A stretch of DNA of 64,000 nt, taken from JAFECT01 sp036501825 (GTDB taxonomy: Bacteria > Pseudomonadota > Alphaproteobacteria > Caulobacterales > Caulobacteraceae). Positions within the stretch are counted from its first letter, which is position 1. Every line of letters begins with the position of its first letter. Under the pieces are notes generated by a model. The model saw only the letters and a program-made list of their open reading frames with translations, did no database searches and had not been told where the DNA came from. The translations under genes were made by a program, and so were the position numbers. This document shows, in pieces, positions 18,620 to 27,400 of this stretch. The DNA lies in NCBI GenBank assembly GCA_036501825.1, contig DASXZP010000036.1:124001-188000 (forward strand). Direction: 5' to 3'.

Positions 18620-18773
18620 CCCGCTCATCCCCGCGAAAGCGGGGACCCAGGTTTTTTAGCGGACCGCGGCCCAAGCGATGTTTGTGAGGGGGCTCCAGCG
18701 CGCCGTCCGTGGCGGGCTCATCCAACCTTGAAACGAAAAAAACCTGGGTCCCCGCGTTCGCGGGGATGAGCGG
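18620..18773. repeat. REP-like inverted pair, family A
   Basis: Copies at 18620-18657 and, inverted, 18736-18773, with about 78 bp between. Both outer ends carry runs of T or A next to the CCAGG end, so the pair can form hairpins on either strand. It lies between the WD40 gene and mtgA and fills most of that gap. Confidence 0.8.
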
Positions 18774-18823
18774 AACTAATGAGGGTCTTGGGGCGAGAGC
18801 GATGCTCAGCTAGCGTCCATCTC

Positions 18824-19570
18824 GTGACCCAGGCGCCCGCACCGCAACCACCCAAACCCGCGAAGCCACGTTGGCGAACCCGCATCGCCGGTGTCCTCAT
18901 CCTCGCGCTCCTGCTCGCCTTCATCGTGCCGATCACCGACGTCATCGCGCACCGCTTCCTGCCGCCGGAGGGTGCGGTGCTGGCGGTGGAGCGGGTGTTT
19001 CAGGGGCAGGGATACCGGCGTGACTGGCGGCCGTTGCACAAGATCTCGCCCAACCTCGTCTATGCGGTGATCGCCGCCGAGGATGAGAAGTTCTGCCGTC
19101 ATCACGGTTTCGACTGGGACGGCATCAAGAACGCGATGCGCTACAACGCGACGCACAAGAACCGGCTGCGCGGCGGTTCGACCATCAGTCAGCAGGCCGC
19201 GAAGAACGCCTTCCTGTGGCCCGGGCGCGGCTTCGTGCGCAAGGGCGTCGAGGCCTATTACACCGTGCTGATCGAGCACCTGTGGGGCAAGCCGCGGATC
19301 ATGGAGGTCTATCTCAACCTCGCCGAATGGGCGCCGGGGGTTTATGGCGCGCAAGCCGCGTCGCAGTACTGGTTTCACACCGACGCCGATCGCCTGACGC
19401 CCCAGCAGGCCGCGCGCCTCGCCGCCATCCTGCCGCGGCCGTTGAAATGGAACGCCGCCGCCCCACAACGCTACGTGCGCGGACGATCCAGGCACATCGC
19501 CCCCAAGGAGCGCACCGTGCGGACCGACGATCTGGCGACCTGCGTTCTCCCCCACGGACGACACGCTTGA
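18824..19570 (+). CDS. mtgA: monofunctional biosynthetic peptidoglycan transglycosylase
   Basis: 248 aa from the GTG at 18824. An ATG at 18779 lies within the edge of the family-A repeat and is less likely. One transmembrane anchor (IAGVLILALLLAFIVPITDVIA) precedes a GT51 domain with the catalytic glutamate in IAAEDEKFCRHHGFDWDGI, then RGGSTISQQAAKNAFLWPGR, EHLWGKPRIMEVYLNLAEWAPGVYG and QAARLAAILP. It polymerises lipid II in the periplasm. The last 30 residues are less conserved. No penicillin-binding domain. Confidence 0.93.
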   Translation: MTQAPAPQPPKPAKPRWRTRIAGVLILALLLAFIVPITDVIAHRFLPPEGAVLAVERVFQGQGYRRDWRPLHKISPNLVYAVIAAEDEKFCRHHGFDWDGIKNAMRYNATHKNRLRGGSTISQQAAKNAFLWPGRGFVRKGVEAYYTVLIEHLWGKPRIMEVYLNLAEWAPGVYGAQAASQYWFHTDADRLTPQQAARLAAILPRPLKWNAAAPQRYVRGRSRHIAPKERTVRTDDLATCVLPHGRHA

Positions 19571-19763
19571 CTTGCCGCCCCCGGCGAGCCATTCCCGTCG
19601 CGTCCACGGTCCTTTCGGGGTCCGGGGACATCCCGCAACCCAACCTAAGATTCATGCCCAGCGACAGTCACAGTCGACGTAAGGCGCCGCCGAGCGCGTC
19701 CGGACAGGCCTGAACTTTCGGGCTCGCCCGCGGCGGTCTTGGCGGCCGACCCCGAGGTGAGCC

Positions 19764-21521
19764 ATGGTGTTCCTATTCGAGGACCGTAGAGGCGGCGCTA
19801 CGCCGCTCGCGCGTTTCCTGCCGGCGGGCGTAGCCCCGAACCGCGCGGACATCGTCGCCTTCGTCATGCTGACTGCGCTGGTCGTGCTGATCGGCCACGG
19901 CGCCGCACAGATGGTGCAACCGCTGTCCAAGCTCGTCATCGAACCGGTGAGCCTCGATCCCGCGCGCCTGCCCGAGTACGCGCTGCGCACGACGCTGCGC
20001 ATGTTCCTGGGCCTCGGCGCATCGCTGATCTTCACCTTCGTCTTCGCCACCCTCGCGGCCAAGAGCAAGAAGGCCGAGATGGTGATCGTGCCGATGCTCG
20101 ACATTCTGCAGTCGGTGCCGGTGCTGGGGTTCCTGACCTTCACCTACGCGTTCTTCCTGAGCCTGTTTCCGGGCAGCCAGCTGGGCGCCGAATGCGCCGC
20201 GGTTTTCCTGATCTTCACCAGCCAGGCCTGGAACATGGCGTTCAGCTTCTACCAGTCGCTGCGGACCATTCCCAACGACCTGGGCGAAGTGAGCCAGCAG
20301 TTCGGCCTGTCGCCCTGGCGCCGTTTCATCCGGCTCGAGCTGCCCTTCGCGACGCCGGCCCTGGTGTGGAACATGATGATGTCCATGTCGGGCGCTTGGT
20401 TCTTCGTGGTGGTGTCCGAAGCGTTCACCGTGGGCAAGACCACCATCACGCTGCCGGGCATCGGGTCCTATATCGCGGTTGCCGAAGATCATCAGGATCT
20501 GCGCGCGGTGGGCTACGCCGTGGCCGTGATGGGGGTGGTGATCCTCGCCTACGACCAGCTGTTCTTCCGTCCGATCGTCGCCTGGGCTGACAAGTTCCGC
20601 TTCGAACAGACCGCCTCGCAGGAGGAGCCGCAGTCGTGGCTCTACAACCTCATCCGCCGCACCAAGGTCATGCGGATGCTGGCCTCGCCCCTCTCGTGGC
20701 CGGCGATGCTGCTGACCAAGATCGACTGGAAGCCTCGCGCGCCCAAGATCGAGATTCAGATCGGCCCGCGCACCAGCCAGGCCATCGACACCGTCTGGCT
20801 GGGCGTCATCAGCGTCCTCGTCGTGGTGGCGGTGTGGTTCATCGGCGACTTCATCATGCGCACCGTGACCCTGGACGAGGTCGGCAAGACCTTCCTCTTT
20901 GGCTTCGCGACGCTGGCGCGCGTGGTGGTGATGATCGCCATCGCCAGTGTGATCTGGGTGCCGATCGGGGTGTGGATCGGACTCAATCCGAAATGGGCCG
21001 AGCGGCTGCAGCCGGTGGCGCAGTTCCTGGCGGCGTTTCCGGCCAACGTGCTGTTCCCGTTTGCGGTGATGCTGATCGCGGGCCTTCGTCTCGATCCGAA
21101 CATCTGGCTGTCGCCACTGATGGTGTTGGGCGCCCAGTGGTACATCCTGTTCAACGTCATCGCCGGCGCATCGGCCCTGCCCAATGACCTGAAAGAGGCG
21201 GTCAGCCTGTTCCACGTGCGCTCGTGGCAATGGTGGCGCCGGTTCGCGCTCCCCGGCATCTTCCCCTACTACGTTACCGGCGCGATCACCGCTTCGGGCG
21301 GCGCCTGGAACGCGTCGATGGTGGCCGAGTACGTTACCTGGGGCGGCAAGCATTTCGAGGCCACGGGCCTCGGCTCGTACATGGCCCAGCAATCCGCGGA
21401 TGGTGACTATCACCGCGTGGCCCTGGCGGTAGTGGTGATGTCGCTGTTCGTGGTTCTGTTCAATCGCCTGCTGTGGCGCCCGCTCTACCGCTTCGGCGAG
21501 CGGCGCCTGCGTATCGATTAA
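19764..21521 (+). CDS. ABC transporter permease with two fused membrane domains (NitT/TauT class)
   Basis: 585 aa. Two BPD_transp_1 domains in one chain: the first about residues 60-280 (EAA-like loop around LGEVSQQFGLSPWRRFIRLELP), the second about 355-580 (ALPNDLKEAVSLFHVRSWQWWRRFALPGIFPYY). A cytoplasmic linker of about 60 residues joins them. The fused form resembles NitT/TauT/bicarbonate-type systems (COG4986-like). It is followed 26 bp later by its ATPase. No periplasmic binding protein gene adjoins, so the substrate is open. GAGGTGAGCC precedes the ATG. Confidence 0.87.
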   Translation: MVFLFEDRRGGATPLARFLPAGVAPNRADIVAFVMLTALVVLIGHGAAQMVQPLSKLVIEPVSLDPARLPEYALRTTLRMFLGLGASLIFTFVFATLAAKSKKAEMVIVPMLDILQSVPVLGFLTFTYAFFLSLFPGSQLGAECAAVFLIFTSQAWNMAFSFYQSLRTIPNDLGEVSQQFGLSPWRRFIRLELPFATPALVWNMMMSMSGAWFFVVVSEAFTVGKTTITLPGIGSYIAVAEDHQDLRAVGYAVAVMGVVILAYDQLFFRPIVAWADKFRFEQTASQEEPQSWLYNLIRRTKVMRMLASPLSWPAMLLTKIDWKPRAPKIEIQIGPRTSQAIDTVWLGVISVLVVVAVWFIGDFIMRTVTLDEVGKTFLFGFATLARVVVMIAIASVIWVPIGVWIGLNPKWAERLQPVAQFLAAFPANVLFPFAVMLIAGLRLDPNIWLSPLMVLGAQWYILFNVIAGASALPNDLKEAVSLFHVRSWQWWRRFALPGIFPYYVTGAITASGGAWNASMVAEYVTWGGKHFEATGLGSYMAQQSADGDYHRVALAVVVMSLFVVLFNRLLWRPLYRFGERRLRID

Positions 21522-21547
21522 TTGCGTTTTGACGAGAGGAGGTTCCG

Positions 21548-22912
21548 ATGACCCTCGCGGAAGACACCGATCCCGCCCTGAAGCCGACCGGCCCCCTGGT
21601 CTCGGTGCGAAACGTCAGTCATGCCTATGGCAAGTCCCAGGGCGCGAACCTGCTGGTGCTCGACAACGTCAACCTCGATCTCAACGACAACGAAATCGTG
21701 GGCCTGCTCGGCCGTTCCGGTTCGGGCAAGTCGACGCTGCTGCGGTCGATCTCCGGCCTTATCAAGCCGACCTCGGGCAAGATCAGCTTCCCCAACTACG
21801 AGGACCAGGATCACGCCACCTCCGTGGCCATGGTTTTCCAGACCTTCGCCCTGTTTCCCTGGCTGACTGTGCAGGAGAACGTGGAGCTCGGCCTCGAAGC
21901 CCTGCGCACGCCGGCGGACGAGCGGCGCAAACGCGCGCTGGCCGCCATCGACATGATCGGCCTCGACGGCTTCGAGAACGCCTATCCGAAGGAACTGTCC
22001 GGCGGCATGCGCCAGCGCGTGGGCCTGGCCCGGGCGCTGGTGGTCGATCCGTCGATCCTTTTGATGGACGAGCCGTTCTCCGCGCTCGACGTGCTGACCG
22101 CCGAGACCCTGCGCACCGATCTGCTCGACCTGTGGTGCGAAGGCCGCATGCCGATCAAGTCGATCCTGATCGTCACCCACAACATCGAAGAAGCGGTGCT
22201 GATGTGCGACCGCATCCTGGTGTTTTCGTCCAACCCCGGCCGCATCGCCTCGGAAATCAAGGTCGACCTGCCGCAGCCGCGCAACCGCCAGGACCCGGCC
22301 TTCCGCGCGCTGGTGGAAGACATCTACACCCGCATGACCGCCAAGACCGCGACCAGCCCGCTGGGCGACGGCCTGTTCCCGGGCACCGGCATCGGCATGG
22401 TGCTGCCGCACGTGTCGACCAACACCTTCTCGGGCCTGATCGAGGCGGTGGCGGCCAAACCGTTCATGGGCAAGGCCGACTTGCCGGAGCTCGGCGCGGC
22501 GCTGCAGCTCGAGGTCGACGAACTGTTCCCCATCGCCGAAACCCTGCAGCTGTTCCGCTTCGCCGAACTGGCCGGCGGCGACATCAAGCTGACGCCCGCC
22601 GGTCGCCGCTACGCCGAGTCGGAAGTCGACGCGCGCAAACAGCTGTTCGCCAAACACCTGCTGGCCTATGTGCCGCTGGCCTCGCACATCCGCCGCGTGC
22701 TCGACGACCGGCCTGCGCACTCCGCGCCCGCCAGCCGCTTCCGCGACGAGCTCGAGGATTTCATGAGCGAGGAATACGCGGCCGAGACGCTGAAGGCGGT
22801 CACCCAGTGGGGCCGCTACGCAGAAACCTACGCCTACGACGAAAACGCCGACCGCTTCTTCATCGAAGAAGCCGAGCACGACGCGGAACCGGCAAAGACC
22901 GCGGCGGCGTAA
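21548..22912 (+). CDS. ABC transporter ATPase with AAA-associated C-terminal domain
   Basis: 454 aa. The N-terminal 260 residues are an ABC domain of the nitrate/sulfonate/bicarbonate class: Walker A GRSGSGKST, Q-loop VFQTFALFPWLTV, signature LSGGMRQRVGLARAL, Walker B ILLMDEPFSALD and the switch histidine in IVTHNIEEAV. The remaining 190 residues match the AAA-associated C-terminal winged domain that often follows such ATPases. AGGAGG precedes the ATG. It pairs with the fused permease upstream. Confidence 0.9.
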   Translation: MTLAEDTDPALKPTGPLVSVRNVSHAYGKSQGANLLVLDNVNLDLNDNEIVGLLGRSGSGKSTLLRSISGLIKPTSGKISFPNYEDQDHATSVAMVFQTFALFPWLTVQENVELGLEALRTPADERRKRALAAIDMIGLDGFENAYPKELSGGMRQRVGLARALVVDPSILLMDEPFSALDVLTAETLRTDLLDLWCEGRMPIKSILIVTHNIEEAVLMCDRILVFSSNPGRIASEIKVDLPQPRNRQDPAFRALVEDIYTRMTAKTATSPLGDGLFPGTGIGMVLPHVSTNTFSGLIEAVAAKPFMGKADLPELGAALQLEVDELFPIAETLQLFRFAELAGGDIKLTPAGRRYAESEVDARKQLFAKHLLAYVPLASHIRRVLDDRPAHSAPASRFRDELEDFMSEEYAAETLKAVTQWGRYAETYAYDENADRFFIEEAEHDAEPAKTAAA

Positions 22913-22924
22913 GAGAAAGAAATT

Positions 22925-23029
22925 ACCGCAGAGATCGCGGAGAAAGAAAAGCCGCAGAGGACGCAGAGAAGACAGTTCCGCGATCTCCGCGACTTTCCTT
23001 CCTCTGCGATCTCCGCGGTTTTCTTTCTT
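22925..23029. repeat. REP-like inverted pair, family B
   Basis: Arms CCGCAGAGATCGCGGAGAAA (from 22926) and, inverted, TCTGCGATCTCCGCGGTTTT (from 23003), with extra partial units between. It lies between the convergent ATPase and mgtC genes, with an additional short palindrome GGGCGC/GCGCCC just after it (23032-23046). Confidence 0.75.
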
Positions 23030-23087
23030 AAGGGCGCTTCGCGCCCGTTCTTTCCGTGTGCGTCCGTGTGGGTCCGTGGACTCTTTC

Positions 23088-23801
23088 TTACGTCAGCGTG
23101 CTCACCGTCCACGTCGCGCTTTCGACGAACTCGTGGCTTTCGAGATTGTGCACGATGGTGTCGAGCGCCTTCGCTTCGACCGTGTTGGACACCAGGATGG
23201 CGGCGAGTTCGACCTGTTCTTTGCCTTCCGACAAGGTCTCGATATCCTGGATCGGGTACTGCGCGCCCTCCAGTTCCGAGAACAGCAGGTCGCGCGCTTC
23301 CGACACATCCGTCGGCGCGCAGACCAGGTGCACGCGATAGAGCGCCTCGGTGTCGCCCTCGCCGATCGGGCGGCGGTTGATGTAGTTGACCAGCGGCCGC
23401 AACAACGTATTGCCCGCCAGCACAAAGGCGGTCAGCGCCACGGCCTCCGCCCACAGCCCCGAACCCGCGCAGGCGCCGACCGCGGCCGAGGCCCACAGGG
23501 TCGCAGCAGTGTTCAGGCCGCGCACCTGGGCGCCTTCCTTCATGATCACGCCGGCGCCGAGGAAGCCGATGCCCGAGACCACATAGGCCACGATCCGCAC
23601 CACGCCCTCGTCGCCATAGATCTGCGCGCCCAGGTCCACGAAGGACGCCGCGCCCACCGCCACCAGAACGTTGGTGCGCAGGCCCGCCGTCCGCTGGCGG
23701 TATTGCCGCTCGAAACCGATCAGCCCGCCCAGCACGAAGGCGATGGCGAGGATCCCCACGGTGTTGAGAAAGGCATGCGGGTCGAAGCTGTTGAGGGTCA
23801 G
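23088..23801 (-). CDS. MgtC/SapB family membrane protein, apparent CTG start
   Basis: 237 aa when started at the CTG at 23801-23799. The N-terminal membrane domain has FVLGGLIGFERQYRQRTAGLRTNVLVAVGAA, VVSGIGFLGAGVI and VRGLNTAATLWASAAVGAC, the MgtC hallmarks. A C-terminal cytoplasmic ACT-like domain (YRVHLVCAPTDVSEARDLLFSELEG) follows. No ATG, GTG or TTG lies between a remote TTG at 23960 and a GTG inside the first helix. AAAGGGGAG sits 6 nt before the CTG. MgtC proteins modulate magnesium-stress physiology and ATP synthase in pathogens. Confidence 0.85.
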   Translation of the reverse strand: MTLNSFDPHAFLNTVGILAIAFVLGGLIGFERQYRQRTAGLRTNVLVAVGAASFVDLGAQIYGDEGVVRIVAYVVSGIGFLGAGVIMKEGAQVRGLNTAATLWASAAVGACAGSGLWAEAVALTAFVLAGNTLLRPLVNYINRRPIGEGDTEALYRVHLVCAPTDVSEARDLLFSELEGAQYPIQDIETLSEGKEQVELAAILVSNTVEAKALDTIVHNLESHEFVESATWTVSTLT

Positions 23802-23968
23802 GGCTGGCTCCCCTTTGTTCCGGACGCGGACGAGGGCGCGCCCCTCTTGTCGCGGTTTTGCAACGAGTCCGTGACGGTTGGTAGCGGGCTTGTTGCGGAC
23901 GGCCCCGGCTGGGCGGATAGTCCTTGGTAAAACGGGGGATGGCCGCTCACCGGGCGCCAAGAGTTCGA

Positions 23969-25003
23969 ATGAAGCGTGACCCGAAAGGCCCTGGCGCGGG
24001 CCTGACCCTCGAACTGCCGCTGGACCGCCGGGTTCTGATGGGCGTCCTCGGCGCCTTCGCCGCCGCCCCCGCCTTCGCTCAGTCCTCGGTCCCGGTCCCG
24101 CCTTCGGCCACCGGCGCGCCGCCGCCGCCCACGCCGCAGACCGGCACCCTGATCGGGGGGCGCGATCGCTCGTCGCGCATGACCACCAAGGTGAAGATCA
24201 ACGGCCAGGGTCCCTATGACTTCGTCATCGACACCGGCGCCAACCGTTCGGTCATCGCAACCGAAATCGCCATCGCCCTGCAGCTGCCGGCGGGCACGCC
24301 CGTCAAGGTGCACGGCATCGCGCGGGTGGAAGACGCCCCGACCGTCAATGTGAAAAGCCTCAGGGCCGGCGACATCGACGCGCCGATCGACAATGTGCCG
24401 CTGCTGAGCCGCGTCGATCTGGACGCCGACGGCCTGCTCGGCATCGACGCCTTTACCGACCGGGTGCTGACCTTCGATTTCGTCGCCAACACGGCGCACA
24501 TCGCCTATTCCTATTTCGAGCACGGTTTCACCGAACTGCCGCAACACAGCATCGCGGCCGCCAGCTCGGACATCACCGTCCCCGCGCGCCAGCGTTTTGG
24601 TCAGCTGACCATCGTCGATGCCTCGGCGGCGAAACAGAGAATCACCTGCTTCATCGATTCCGGCGCCGAGAAGACCGTCGGCAACCTCGCCATGCGCCGC
24701 GCGGTGCAGGCCGAAACGGCCGACCGAAACTTCCAGCCCGTCGATGTGGTCATCCACGGCGCCACCGGCCAGGACGTGCCGGGCCAGGTGGCCCTGGTGC
24801 CTGCCATGCGCCTGGGCGGGGTGCACTTCTCGACCTTCCCCATCGCCTTCGCCGACCTGCACACCTTCGCGCTGTGGGGACTGGAGACCGAGCCGGCGCT
24901 GATGCTGGGCATGGACCTGATGCGCATCTTCGAGACGGTGACCGTGGATTTCCGCCGCAAAGTGGTGCGCTTCCGTCTTGCTTCCCTGATGAATTTCGCC
25001 TGA
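23969..25003 (+). CDS. exported protein with two retropepsin-like aspartic protease domains
   Basis: 344 aa from the ATG at 23969. A signal sequence (RRVLMGVLGAFAAAPAFA) and a proline-rich linker precede the first domain, with IDTGA at 87-91 (FVIDTGANRSVI). A second domain carries FIDSGAEKTVGN at 229-240. Each DTGA/DSGA is followed by a flap-like region and a hydrophobic ILGMD-like end (LLGID, MLGMD). Clan AA proteins need two such halves per active site, so this fusion may form an intramolecular pseudo-dimer. Periplasmic. Substrate unknown. Confidence 0.82.
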   Translation: MKRDPKGPGAGLTLELPLDRRVLMGVLGAFAAAPAFAQSSVPVPPSATGAPPPPTPQTGTLIGGRDRSSRMTTKVKINGQGPYDFVIDTGANRSVIATEIAIALQLPAGTPVKVHGIARVEDAPTVNVKSLRAGDIDAPIDNVPLLSRVDLDADGLLGIDAFTDRVLTFDFVANTAHIAYSYFEHGFTELPQHSIAAASSDITVPARQRFGQLTIVDASAAKQRITCFIDSGAEKTVGNLAMRRAVQAETADRNFQPVDVVIHGATGQDVPGQVALVPAMRLGGVHFSTFPIAFADLHTFALWGLETEPALMLGMDLMRIFETVTVDFRRKVVRFRLASLMNFA

Positions 25004-25082
25004 GGCGATAATCGTATACGAGGGCTTGATCCCGGCCCGGCGCGGCGACACAGTCGCCTGGCCTCATCGAACGGGTTCATCC

Positions 25083-26510
25083 ATGCGCCTTACGCCTCTT
25101 TTCGCCGGCCTTGCCCTCATTTCCTCAGCGACCCTCGCCGGCGCCGCCACGCCGCCGCACCAAGGGGGCCATTCGGCGCGCCATGCCGATGCACCCGTGC
25201 GCAAGGACCACGCCCTTCTGCACGCCGTCGCCGCCGACGTCAGCGCCGAGCGCCTGCACGCCATCATCGCCAAGCTGGTCTCCTTCGGCACACGTTCGAC
25301 CATCAGCGAAACCACCTCGGACACGCGCGGCATCGGCGCCGCGCGCCGCTGGGTGAAGGGCGAGTTCGACGGCATCTCGAAGGACTGCGACGGCTGCCTC
25401 GAGATCGTGACGCCCTCGTCCGTCGCCAGCGGCTCGCGCTACCTGAAACCCACCGAGGTGATGGACGTCGTCGCCATCCAGCGGGGGACCTCCGATCCCG
25501 ACCGCGTCGTGGTCATCACCGGCCACCTCGACTCGCGCAACTCCGACATCTTGAATCTCGACAAGGATGCGCCGGGCGCCGACGACGACGGCTCGGGCGC
25601 GGCGGCGGTGATGGAGGCGGCGCGCGTCCTGTCCAAGCACAAGTTCGCCGCCACCATCGTCTATTCCGTCGACTCCGGCGAGGAGCAGGGCCTCGACGGC
25701 GGCAAGGTCATCGCCGCCTACGCCAAGGCCCACGGTTGGCGCGTCGAGGCGGACCTGAACAACGACATCATCGGCAACAGCCACGGCCTGAACGGCGTGC
25801 ACGACGACAGCCACGTGCGGGTGTTCTCCGAAGGCACCAAGGCGGTGGAGACGGCCGCCGAGTCAGCCAGACGGCGCTACAACGGCGGCGAAGTCGACAG
25901 CCCTTCGCGCAACCTCGCGCGCTACATGCAGGATCTGTCCGAGCGTTATGTCGCGGGGCTCAGCGTTAAGATGGTCTATCGCACCGACCGTTACGGCCGC
26001 GGCGGCGACCAGACGGAATTCCTGGCCCTGGGTTATCCGGCCGTGCGCGTGACCGAGGCGGCCGAGAACTACACCCGCCAGCACCAGGACGTGCGCGTTG
26101 AAAACGGCATCCACTACGGCGACGTGCTTTCAGGCGTCGACTTCCCCTATCTCGCCAAGGTCGTGCGCTTGAACATCGTGACCCTGGCGTCCCTGGCCTC
26201 CGCCCCGCCGCCGCCCGAAGATATCAAGATCGAAGGGGCGGTCAGCGACGATACAACCGCGTCGTGGAAGGCCGCGCCCGGCGCGGTCGACTACCGCGTA
26301 TGGTGGCGCGACACGACCCTGCCGACCTGGACCAATGCGCGCTCCAGCGGCGGGGCGACGACGCTGAAGCTGAAGAACGTCGTCATCGACGACTGGTTCT
26401 TCGGCGTGTCCTCGCTGTCCGCCGACGGGTGGGAAAGCCCGGTGGAGTATCCGGGGCCCGCGGGCAGCTTTGTCACCGCGCCCCCGCCGCCGGCCCCGGC
26501 GGCGAAATAA
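25083..26510 (+). CDS. secreted M28 family zinc aminopeptidase
   Basis: 475 aa from the ATG at 25083 with a signal peptide (MRLTPLFAGLALISSATLAGA). Zinc ligands typical of M28 are seen in ITGHLDSRN, GADDDGSGAAAVME (bridging Asp) and DSGEEQGLDGG (Glu-Glu), and NDIIGN and the C-terminal histidine in RQHQDVRV follow. The last 100 residues look like a fibronectin-III-type domain (PPPPEDIKIEGAVSDDTTASWKAAPGAVDYRVWWR). Extracellular or periplasmic peptide degradation is likely. Confidence 0.88.
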   Translation: MRLTPLFAGLALISSATLAGAATPPHQGGHSARHADAPVRKDHALLHAVAADVSAERLHAIIAKLVSFGTRSTISETTSDTRGIGAARRWVKGEFDGISKDCDGCLEIVTPSSVASGSRYLKPTEVMDVVAIQRGTSDPDRVVVITGHLDSRNSDILNLDKDAPGADDDGSGAAAVMEAARVLSKHKFAATIVYSVDSGEEQGLDGGKVIAAYAKAHGWRVEADLNNDIIGNSHGLNGVHDDSHVRVFSEGTKAVETAAESARRRYNGGEVDSPSRNLARYMQDLSERYVAGLSVKMVYRTDRYGRGGDQTEFLALGYPAVRVTEAAENYTRQHQDVRVENGIHYGDVLSGVDFPYLAKVVRLNIVTLASLASAPPPPEDIKIEGAVSDDTTASWKAAPGAVDYRVWWRDTTLPTWTNARSSGGATTLKLKNVVIDDWFFGVSSLSADGWESPVEYPGPAGSFVTAPPPPAPAAK

Positions 26511-26583
26511 TTCGAGCGCAAGGCGCGGGAAGCCCGCCTTGCGGTGGATTGCGACAAGGGCGGCGTCCCTCAAGGAGCCGCCT

Positions 26584-27051
26584 ATGTCCTTCCGCATCAC
26601 CGGGCTCGAGCCCGATCCCTTCGCGCCGCTGTTCGGTCTGAACGACGACGCGCTCGAAACCCGCGTCGTGCGCCGCGTGCTGGTCGAGCGCGAACGCTCC
26701 GCCCCCTGCCGCGTCACCCTCGAAGATGCGCATCCCGGCGAGCACGTGTTGCTGCTGAATTACCAGCACCAGCCGGCGGACACGCCCTTCCGCGCCGCCC
26801 ATGCCATCTACGTTCGCGAAGGCGCCCACGAACGCTTCGACCGCATCGATGAAATCCCGCCCGCTTTCCGCGACCGCCCCTTGTCCCTGCGCGCGTTCGA
26901 CGCCGAGCACATGATGATCGATGCAAAGCTCACTCCGGGCGACGAGGCGGAGGGCGTGTTGGAAAACCTCTTCGCGAACCCGGCCATCGACTACGTGCAG
27001 GTCCACTACGCACTCCGCGGCTGCTACGCCGCGCGCGCGGAACGGGCGTGA
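26584..27051 (+). CDS. DUF1203 family protein
   Basis: 155 aa from the ATG at 26584 with AAGGAG upstream. It begins MSFRITGLEPDPFAPLFGLND and has CRVTLEDAHPGEHVLLLNYQHQ and YVQVHYALRGCYAAR, which match the DUF1203 family. The function is unknown. Cysteine at CRVTLED and the HY/CY end are conserved features I remember for this family. Convergent with mmcQ, 1 bp apart. Confidence 0.85.
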   Translation: MSFRITGLEPDPFAPLFGLNDDALETRVVRRVLVERERSAPCRVTLEDAHPGEHVLLLNYQHQPADTPFRAAHAIYVREGAHERFDRIDEIPPAFRDRPLSLRAFDAEHMMIDAKLTPGDEAEGVLENLFANPAIDYVQVHYALRGCYAARAERA

Positions 27052-27052
27052 T

Positions 27053-27400
27053 TTATAGGCCCAGCGCCTTGCGCTCCCGCGCCGGCAGTTTCGCGGCAAC
27101 CAAGGCGTGAGCGTTCTTGATGTAAGCGGTCAGTTGCGCTTCCGGCACCGCGTCGTGCGACGTGAACCGCACCCACTTGTAGCGTCCGAGGTAAGGCGAC
27201 GGCTCGGCCACGCCTTCCTCGCACAGCATCTCGAACGAGGCGTCCGACACCTTCAGCGTCAGGCGCGGCTTGGCCTGGTCCTGTCCGGCCACGCAGAACA
27301 TCTTGCCGCCGACGCTGAAACAGCGATCGGCGCCCCACTTTACGTCGAACGTCGCGCCGGGCAGCGCCATCGCGATTTTCTGGACCTTCTCGAAGGTCAT
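27053..27400 (-). CDS. MmcQ/YjbR family DNA-binding-like protein
   Basis: 115 aa from the ATG at 27400, which overlaps the msrA stop (ATGA). MTFEKVQKIAMALPGATFDVKWGADRCFSVGGKMFC and the C-terminal YIKNAHALVAAKLPARERKALGL match the YjbR/CyaY-like fold family. Coupled translation with msrA. Role unknown. Confidence 0.85.
   Translation of the reverse strand: MTFEKVQKIAMALPGATFDVKWGADRCFSVGGKMFCVAGQDQAKPRLTLKVSDASFEMLCEEGVAEPSPYLGRYKWVRFTSHDAVPEAQLTAYIKNAHALVAAKLPARERKALGL

Noticed and set aside
19653..19713. 19-codon ORF MPSDSHSRRKAPPSASGQA between mtgA and the ABC permease
   Set aside because: No ribosome site and no family; too short to support.
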